Positions 7,130-11,931 of a DNA stretch of 11,931 nucleotides are shown here, piece after piece. This stretch comes from CAYMDD01 sp964409675 (GTDB lineage: Bacteria > Pseudomonadota > Alphaproteobacteria > Rickettsiales > SXRF01). The number at the start of each line of letters is the position of its first letter. Position 1 is the first letter of the stretch. The notes beneath the pieces were generated by a model. It had not been told where the DNA came from. It saw only the letters and a list, made by a program, of their open reading frames with translations, and searched no databases. The stretch covers positions 1 through 11,931 of the forward strand of contig CAYPEF010000074.1 of NCBI GenBank assembly GCA_964409675.1, given 5' to 3'. The translations under genes and the position numbers were made by a program.

Positions 7130-7566
7130 CAGCCGCGCGACGGTACTTTGACGGTTGCCTCGCCCTCGATCACGTTTTTGCCTTTGACCGTGCAGATGGT
7201 GGACAACACGCAGCGTTTTTTCTCGGGGAGCAGTTCTTTCACGGTAGCGGTGGCATAAACCGTATCGCCCACATAGACCGGCGCGAGGAATTTGAGTGTC
7301 TGCCCGAGATAGATCACCCCCGGCCCCGGCAGCCGGGTGCCGACCACGGCGGAAATCAGGCTGGCGGTCAGCAGCCCGTGCACGATGCAGGCGCCGAACG
7401 GGGTGGTCTTGGCGTATTCCTCATTCAGGTGCATCGGGTTGGTATCGCCCGAAACGCCGGAGAAATTGCGCAAATCGGTCTCGGTGATGGTACGCGAGGT
7501 GGTAGCGCTCATGCCCACCTTCAAATCCTCGAATTTATAGCCTTCGATAGCGGAGAAATCGGTCAT
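7129..7566 (-). CDS. MaoC-type (R)-specific enoyl-CoA hydratase
   Basis: A 145-residue single hot-dog protein of the MaoC/PhaJ family, which adds water to trans-2-enoyl-CoA to give (R)-3-hydroxyacyl-CoA. The hydratase-2 motif is intact: FSGVSGDTNPMHLNEEYA (35-52) with catalytic Asp41 and His46 at the spacing seen in PhaJ, then FGACIVHG (57-64). The exact acyl substrate is not evident; there is no polyhydroxyalkanoate synthase or fatty-acid gene beside it. It sits 2 nt after the stop of the unrecognised upstream gene and overlaps ribF by one base. MaoC next to ribF is a known alphaproteobacterial arrangement. There is no clear Shine-Dalgarno. Confidence 0.9.
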   Translation of the reverse strand: MTDFSAIEGYKFEDLKVGMSATTSRTITETDLRNFSGVSGDTNPMHLNEEYAKTTPFGACIVHGLLTASLISAVVGTRLPGPGVIYLGQTLKFLAPVYVGDTVYATATVKELLPEKKRCVLSTICTVKGKNVIEGEATVKVPSRG

Positions 7567-7568
7567 GC

Positions 7569-8258
7569 TTAATGCCGTGTCTGCTGGTGTGTGCCGGGCT
7601 GCATGATACCGCGAACGATCTGCGCAGTTACCGAGTTTTTTAGATCTTCGGTGAATACCGGTGCGGTTACTTTACGCAATATTTCGCGCACCGTCTGATG
7701 AACGGTGGATAAGTCTGCTGATATTACTTTTCTATTTATGAGTGTCATTTGTGAGGAATTCATTTCTTTAATGCTTCTGATAATCGCTATACTTATGAAA
7801 GCACGCAATTCAGATGTCATTGGTTTACCCTCGAACGGGTCAAGCGCTCTGCCGATAGTATTCAGCAATTCACTTGCTGGGTTACGGTTTAATAAGGTAA
7901 CGGCTTCTTTAAATGCCTGGTGGAAATCTGCCTCAACCTTGCTGCGCGGCGAGGTGGAAGATGCCAGCGTCAGGCGCTGATACCAGACGGAAGGATCTTC
8001 ATCCATAGCGGGCTTAAGGAAGGTGTTTATCGGGCTATACCCTTTGTCCTTCATGGCATTCGTTATGGCTTTTAGGAGCGTTAACCCTTCAACGGAGGTC
8101 TTGCTGGAGTTGGAGTAATCCACTTCCAGTACTAGATGCTGTCCATGCGCCGGATGATATTCACAAGAAAGCACGGCGAACATATTATTATATTCGCAGG
8201 CATGCTGATTAAGAATTCCTTCCGTAACAGGAGCATATGCTGATTCCCAAGGTTGCAT
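7569..8258 (-). CDS. Unrecognised soluble protein, AT-rich gene inside the operon
   Basis: I do not recognise this 229-residue product. It has no signal peptide or membrane segment. The first part (to about 95) has short hydrophobic strands such as MFAVLSCEY and HLVLEVDY, so it is probably alpha/beta; the rest is mostly helical and polar. There is no catalytic signature. It is likely to be a real gene: a TGGAG site lies 8 nt before the ATG at 8258, it starts 3 nt after the secF stop, and it ends 2 nt before the MaoC start. Composition is unlike its neighbours: bases 7681-7800 hold 42 G or C in 120 (35%, counted by hand), whereas flanking genes are clearly GC-rich. That suggests later acquisition or a fast-evolving lineage-specific gene. 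Confidence 0.7.
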   Translation of the reverse strand: MQPWESAYAPVTEGILNQHACEYNNMFAVLSCEYHPAHGQHLVLEVDYSNSSKTSVEGLTLLKAITNAMKDKGYSPINTFLKPAMDEDPSVWYQRLTLASSTSPRSKVEADFHQAFKEAVTLLNRNPASELLNTIGRALDPFEGKPMTSELRAFISIAIIRSIKEMNSSQMTLINRKVISADLSTVHQTVREILRKVTAPVFTEDLKNSVTAQIVRGIMQPGTHQQTRH

Positions 8259-8261
8259 GAC

Positions 8262-9200
8262 TTAGGCTCCAGATATAGGAACGGCGGCTGAAGCATTGTC
8301 TGACCGCAGATTTAGGTAAATCAAGGTCGGCGCAGAGATATAAAGCGAAGAGTAAGTACCTACCGCGATGCCGAACACCATCGACCAGGCGAAGCCCTTC
8401 AGCACCTCGCCGCCCCAGATACCGAGCGATAGTGATGCCAGCAGTACGGTAGAGGCGGTGAGCACGGTGCGCGAAAGTGTCTCATTGATGCTTAAGTTCA
8501 GCAGGTCGTGCACGCTCATTTTCTTGAATTTGCGCATGTTTTCGCGGATACGGTCATAGATCACCACCGAGTCGTTGATCGAATAGCCGATGATGGTGAG
8601 CACCGCCGCCAGCGCGGTGAGGCCGAACTCGAAATGGGTGACGGCGAAAAAGCCCAGCATCATGATACTGTCATGCAACAGCGCCAGGATCGCCCCTACG
8701 CCATATTGCCACTCGAAGCGGAACCACACATAGCCCATGATGGCGGCGAAGGAGAGCAGCACGGCGAGGATGCCGGATTGGATCAACTCCTGCCCTACGG
8801 TGGGGCCGACATAATCGATGCGGCGGTAGTCGATATTGGGGTCGATCTTCGCGGCCAATACCTGCTTCACCCGCGCCACGGCGGCGGATTGCTCTTCTTC
8901 CTTGCTGGTCTGGGCGCGGATGATGACATCCCGGTCGGAGCCGATATTCTGCAGCGAGACTTCGCCAAACCCTTCACCGTCGAACGCTTCGCGCATCTTG
9001 GCAAGGTCGGCGGGCTGCTCGGTGCGGATTTCCATGAGGATGCCGCCGGTAAAATCAATGCCAAGGTTCAGTCCGTGATTGAAAATCAGCCCCAGCGACA
9101 GCAGGGTCAGCGCGATAGAGACGGTAAAGCCGATCCAGCGCTTGCCCATGAAGTCAAAGCGGGTTTCATGGGGAAAAAGGCGAATCGGGAAGCGGGCCAT
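8262..9200 (-). CDS. secF: Protein translocase subunit SecF
   Basis: Inner-membrane subunit of the SecDF complex, which uses proton motive force to help Sec-dependent export. The 312 residues show one N-terminal membrane segment (about 22-40), GIDFTGG (48-53), a periplasmic domain to about residue 130, VGPTVGQEL (131-139), then five further segments. The SecF hallmark TIIGYSINDSVVIYDRIREN is at 202-221 (Asp210, Asp216), with GFAWSMVFGIAVGTYSSLYI near the end. The start at 9200 is preferred because MARFPIRLFPHETRFDFM matches the usual SecF N-terminus and GGA lies upstream; an in-frame ATG at 9221 would add seven residues but has no ribosome-binding site. Normally secD lies just upstream; here an exchanger-like gene does. 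Confidence 0.96.
   Translation of the reverse strand: MARFPIRLFPHETRFDFMGKRWIGFTVSIALTLLSLGLIFNHGLNLGIDFTGGILMEIRTEQPADLAKMREAFDGEGFGEVSLQNIGSDRDVIIRAQTSKEEEQSAAVARVKQVLAAKIDPNIDYRRIDYVGPTVGQELIQSGILAVLLSFAAIMGYVWFRFEWQYGVGAILALLHDSIMMLGFFAVTHFEFGLTALAAVLTIIGYSINDSVVIYDRIRENMRKFKKMSVHDLLNLSINETLSRTVLTASTVLLASLSLGIWGGEVLKGFAWSMVFGIAVGTYSSLYISAPTLIYLNLRSDNASAAVPISGA
8267..8271 (-). promoter_or_regulatory. Shine-Dalgarno of the unrecognised AT-rich gene
   Basis: TGGAG on the minus strand, 8 nt before the ATG at 8258 and just inside the end of secF. It supports the start and that the gene is translated. Confidence 0.5.
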
Positions 9201-9233
9201 GCGAATGCGTCCATGCTGCATTAAAGCAGCGAT

Positions 9234-10190
9234 TTATCGGTTAAAATCGATGAGATATATAGCATAGGCGCCGTAGAGGGCAATCAAAAGCACGCCGGTG
9301 AGCTTGGGGGCGCGGACTGCTGGCGCAGTAGAGAGTAGTGCTGCCGTAATAAAGGCTATCGGCCAGTACCATAGCAAGGAACGCTGGTAATGCAGTGTCA
9401 CCGGAACCGGTGCCAGCAGGGCGCACAGAGCGGGCACGGCCAGCCCGGCCAGCAGCGCCATGCCGAGCGTCAGCCGCGCTGCCTGGCTTTGGAATGTATG
9501 ATGCCGATGCATGGCCGCAAGTTGCGCAAACAGGGGAATCGCCAGCGTTGGCCCCAGCAGGGTAGCGCCGGCCACGGTTTCGGTACGCTGCATCAGGTGC
9601 ATTAGCCGCAGAATCGCTTGAGTCATGATATCGGCGGAGGTCAGCAGCAGGCCGAAGCCAGTGAATATATAGGCCACCGCGCACCACAGGCAGGGCTTGG
9701 TATCTGTATTGAAATAAATCTGGATGATGGTGCCGGGAGGCGTTTCAGGGATGCAGGCGCGGCAGCGGCGAATGCCTGCCAGCGTCGCTGCCAGCACGGC
9801 AAGCAGTACCAGGCACTCTTCCCGCGATAGCGCGCTGTCCTGCGCCAGCAGGCAGAATGCGAGTGCTGCGTTAACCAGGAATACCCAGGTTTGCCGGCGT
9901 GGTGCCGCTGCGCCTGCCCATAGCAGAAAGCCATATACCGGCAGCAGCAGGAACAGGCTGGCACCGGTGGCCGCGCCCAGTGCCAGCTCCGGGCTGCCGT
10001 TCAGATGGGCCTGCGCGCAAACTACCAGTACCGGCGCCGCCAGCGCGGCGGAAACGGCGGCAATAGGGGCGCCGCTGCGGTTTCTCAGAAATGAAAGGCT
10101 ATGCGCGAGCAGCCCCGCGCCGCGCGCCAGCACAAAAGACCCCGCCATCATGATGGCGAGCGCAAACCCATAAACAAAAGCGGTTAGCAT
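9234..10190 (-). CDS. Degenerate CaCA (Na+/Ca2+ exchanger)-like membrane protein
   Basis: A very hydrophobic 318-residue protein, first gene of the minus-strand run. Its layout matches bacterial CaCA exchangers (YrbG type). The N-terminus ends in FVLARGAGLLA (19-29). An alpha-1-like repeat follows, APVLVVCAQAHLNGSPELAL (52-71) and then GAATGASLF. A second repeat starts GATLLGPTLAIPL (208-220), and the C-terminus is GVLLIALYGAYAIYLI (299-314). In active exchangers each repeat carries a PE pair whose Glu binds the cation; here these read PV (Val54) and PL (Leu220), so cation exchange is doubtful. A linker of about 150-168 contains CRACIP and CLWC. The ATG at 10190 has no clear Shine-Dalgarno. 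The family call rests on pattern matching by eye; an unrelated polytopic protein remains possible. Confidence 0.65.
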   Translation of the reverse strand: MLTAFVYGFALAIMMAGSFVLARGAGLLAHSLSFLRNRSGAPIAAVSAALAAPVLVVCAQAHLNGSPELALGAATGASLFLLLPVYGFLLWAGAAAPRRQTWVFLVNAALAFCLLAQDSALSREECLVLLAVLAATLAGIRRCRACIPETPPGTIIQIYFNTDTKPCLWCAVAYIFTGFGLLLTSADIMTQAILRLMHLMQRTETVAGATLLGPTLAIPLFAQLAAMHRHHTFQSQAARLTLGMALLAGLAVPALCALLAPVPVTLHYQRSLLWYWPIAFITAALLSTAPAVRAPKLTGVLLIALYGAYAIYLIDFNR

Positions 10191-10294
10191 GTAAAAAACA
10201 AGGGTCTGGATAGAGAAGGCGACACTCTAGCCGAGGAAAGGGTTTCCGTAAATGCTTCGTCGGGCTATATAGGAGATGTATTTTAAGAATATTT
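10191..10294. other. Divergent intergenic region between the two transcription units
   Basis: The only real intergenic space in the window (104 nt). It separates the minus-strand operon from the plus-strand regulator-rlmN pair and must hold the promoter of the latter, and probably one for the former. The part next to the plus-strand gene is AT-rich. I see no gene, terminator hairpin or clear operator in it. Confidence 0.8.
10243..10271 (+). promoter_or_regulatory. Possible sigma-70-type promoter of the regulator-rlmN unit
   Basis: TTTCCG (10243-10248), a 17-nt spacer, then TATATA (10266-10271). The match to TTGACA is 3 of 6 and to TATAAT 4 of 6. Spacing and distance to the ATG at 10295 are reasonable, but the match is weak and based on sequence only. 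Confidence 0.3.
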
Positions 10295-10900
10295 ATGCCT
10301 GAGCTGATCCTTGCCTCCTCCGACCCCGTTTTTCTCCATGCCCTGCGCGAAGCGCTGGAGCCGGACTGGCGTATTCATACCGGACCGCCGGCGGAATCGC
10401 TAAGTGGCGCGGCGGTGCTGGTGGCGGATGTGCGGCATGATAATAAATTGATTAATAATGATTATCCAATGCTCTTGGTCGGGACTTCCGAAGAAAGCAA
10501 GGCCTCGGAATGCTGGCTTGCGCCGCCCTTTTCACTGGCGGAGTTGCGTAACCGGTTGCAATTGCTGCTTTCCCGGGGCTATACTGTAGCTCAGTCAGGC
10601 CGGATGGTTACTCCCGGAGTGGTATTTTGGGCGGCGGAGCGCCGCATCGGCGGAAGCGTGAGTGTGATGCTGACCGAGAAGGAAACCCTGCTGCTTTCCT
10701 GCCTGCTGGATGCCGAAGGGCAAAGCGTGCGCCGCGAAGAAGTGCTGCAGCGCGTCTGGGGCTACAGCGCCGAAGCCGACACCCACACGCTTGAAACGCA
10801 TATCTACCGCCTGCGCGCCAAGTTGAAGGAGCTGGGGCTGGAGGCGATGATTGAAACCACCCCGGATGGCTATGCGCTGGCGGGCTTAACGAGTGAATGA
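10295..10900 (+). CDS. OmpR/PhoB-type winged-helix regulator with degenerate receiver domain
   Basis: A 201-residue DNA-binding protein. The C-terminal winged helix is clear: LTEKETLLLSCLLDAEG (126-142), then REEVLQRVWGY (147-157), the recognition-helix region THTLETHIYRLRAKL (163-177), and a wing ending in TTPDGYAL. The N-terminal 95 residues have the outline of a receiver domain (LILASSDP, VLVADV, PPFSLAELRNRL), but the acidic pair is replaced by Ser-Ser (8-9) and the conserved Lys before Pro-Phe is Pro77. Only Asp45 fits the phosphoacceptor position. Control by ordinary phosphotransfer is therefore doubtful, and no histidine kinase is nearby. The ATG at 10295 lacks a good ribosome site (AGGAG is 19 nt upstream), and no in-frame upstream start exists nearby. 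rlmN follows 12 nt later and is probably co-transcribed. Confidence 0.87.
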   Translation: MPELILASSDPVFLHALREALEPDWRIHTGPPAESLSGAAVLVADVRHDNKLINNDYPMLLVGTSEESKASECWLAPPFSLAELRNRLQLLLSRGYTVAQSGRMVTPGVVFWAAERRIGGSVSVMLTEKETLLLSCLLDAEGQSVRREEVLQRVWGYSAEADTHTLETHIYRLRAKLKELGLEAMIETTPDGYALAGLTSE

Positions 10901-10912
10901 ATTAACCTGACC

Positions 10913-11931
10913 ATGACCGCTTCCCCCTTCCCCGCCGCGCCGGATGCGCGCACCCACTTAATCGGCCTCTCGCGCGATGAGCTGGCGCAAGCGCTCGCCG
11001 CGCATGGGTTCCCCGCCTTCCGTGCTAAGCAGATCTGGCACTGGCTCTATGCCAAGGGCGCGACGGATTTCGCGCAGATGACCACCATCGCCAAGCCCGA
11101 CCAGCAGAAGCTTGCCGAGCATTTCACCATCGCCCGTCCCGCCATCGAGCGCGATTTAACCTCCTTCGACACCACGCGGAAACGGTTGCTGCACTTCCCG
11201 ACCGGCAACGGTGTGGAAACCGTGTTCATCCCCGAGGAAGACCGTGGGGCGCTCTGCGTTTCCAGCCAGGTCGGCTGCACCCTCACCTGCTCCTTCTGCC
11301 ACACCGGCACCATGCCGCTGGTGCGCAATTTAAAGCCCGAGGAGATCGTCTCGCAGGTATTAACCGCGCGCGACCATTTGGGCGAATGGGCGAAGAAGAG
11401 CGAAGACAAGCTGTTTACCAACATCGTGATGATGGGTATGGGTGAGCCGCTCTTTAATTATGACAACGTCGCCAAGGCGCTCAAAATCATTATGGACCCG
11501 GAAGGGATCAGCATTTCCAAGCGGAAAATCACCCTCTCCACCTCCGGCGTGGTGCCGATGATCGAGCGCTGCGGGCGCGAGCTGAACGTGAACCTCGCCG
11601 TATCGCTGCACGCCGTGCGCGATGATTTGCGCGATATTCTGGTGCCGTTGAACAAGAAATACCCAATCAAGGAATTATTGCAGGCCTGCCGCGATTATCC
11701 TGGCGTCTCCAACGCGCGGCGCATCACCTTCGAATACGTCATGCTGAAAGGTGTGAACGACACGGACGCCGACGCGCGCGAGCTGGTGCGCCTGCTGAAG
11801 GGTATCCACGCCAAAGTGAACCTGATTCCCTTCAACCCCTGGCCCGGCTCGGAATACGAATGCTCCAGCAACAACCGCATCCGCGCCTTCGGCGACCTCC
11901 TCAACGCCGCCGGCTTCTCCAGCCCGGTGCG
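10913..11931 (+). CDS. rlmN: Dual-specificity 23S rRNA / tRNA adenine-C2 methyltransferase RlmN (3' end cut by window)
   Basis: Radical-SAM enzyme that methylates C2 of A2503 in 23S rRNA and of A37 in some tRNAs. The window holds 339 codons of a protein usually near 380-400 residues. The [4Fe-4S] motif CTLTCSFC gives Cys122, Cys126 and Cys129. Cys115 in ALCVSSQVGC has the same 7-residue spacing as the catalytic Cys118 of E. coli RlmN. Other family blocks are FRAKQIWHWLYAKG (36-49), NIVMMGMGEPLFNYDNV, KITLSTSGVVPMI and NLAVSLHA. The C-terminal methyl-carrying Cys lies beyond the edge and cannot be checked. The ATG at 10913 starts 12 nt after the regulator stop and has no strong Shine-Dalgarno (ACCTGACC precedes it). 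Confidence 0.98.
   Translation, partial: MTASPFPAAPDARTHLIGLSRDELAQALAAHGFPAFRAKQIWHWLYAKGATDFAQMTTIAKPDQQKLAEHFTIARPAIERDLTSFDTTRKRLLHFPTGNGVETVFIPEEDRGALCVSSQVGCTLTCSFCHTGTMPLVRNLKPEEIVSQVLTARDHLGEWAKKSEDKLFTNIVMMGMGEPLFNYDNVAKALKIIMDPEGISISKRKITLSTSGVVPMIERCGRELNVNLAVSLHAVRDDLRDILVPLNKKYPIKELLQACRDYPGVSNARRITFEYVMLKGVNDTDADARELVRLLKGIHAKVNLIPFNPWPGSEYECSSNNRIRAFGDLLNAAGFSSPV

Noticed and set aside
9201..9221. Seven-residue longer start for SecF at 9221
   Set aside because: No ribosome-binding site, and the extension is outside the usual SecF N-terminus; it cannot be fully excluded.
8508..9224. Open frame of 238 codons on the plus strand
   Set aside because: It lies opposite secF, whose motifs are unmistakable; the translation is a low-complexity shadow.
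10281..10294. CtrA-type TTAA-N7-TTAA site before the regulator gene
   Set aside because: Only one TTAA half is present; the second half-site at the required spacing is missing.

Overview
The window is a dense, fairly GC-rich stretch of a bacterial chromosome, most likely alphaproteobacterial. The main evidence is a recognisable alphaproteobacterial gene cluster: MaoC hydratase, ribF, lspA, a DUF3035 (BamF-like) lipoprotein, two tandem M16 peptidases and mutL. The proteins also have alphaproteobacterial features, such as the PDEF...LSVPPDF motif of the lipoprotein and a compact glucose-6-phosphate isomerase. I cannot name a genus.

Minus strand, 10190 down to 1: eleven genes run without a break, with overlaps or very short gaps. 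In transcription order they are: a CaCA (Na+/Ca2+ exchanger)-like membrane protein (10190-9234), secF (9200-8262), an unrecognised AT-rich gene (8258-7569), a MaoC-type hydratase (7566-7129), ribF (7129-6203), lspA (6184-5690), a DUF3035/BamF-like lipoprotein (5693-5091), a catalytic M16 peptidase (5091-3640), a non-catalytic M16 partner (3647-2172), pgi (2197-941), and the first 313 codons of mutL (941 to the window edge). Junctions are mostly coupled (TGATG at 941, 5091 and 7129; ATGA at 5690; overlaps of 8 and 26 nt). This looks like one transcript joining envelope biogenesis (SecF, LspA, BamF-like, M16 pair) with flavin cofactor synthesis, one glycolytic step and mismatch repair.

Plus strand, 10295 to the right edge: after a 104-nt divergent intergenic region come an OmpR/PhoB-type winged-helix protein with a degenerate receiver domain (10295-10900) and, 12 nt later, rlmN (10913 onward, cut by the window).

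The most unusual structure is a pair of GC-rich palindromic repeats (4997-5066 and 3510-3627). They look like REP/MITE elements of two different types. Each lies inside the coding sequence of one of the two neighbouring M16 genes, just after the start codon and just before the signal peptide, and each is read through in frame. The layout resembles the in-frame palindromic elements described in Rickettsia. Other points of note are the AT-rich orphan gene inside the operon, loss of both hallmark acidic residues in the exchanger-like protein, secF without adjacent secD, and the absence of ileS from its usual place between ribF and lspA. There is no CRISPR array, tRNA, rRNA, transposase or phage gene in the window.
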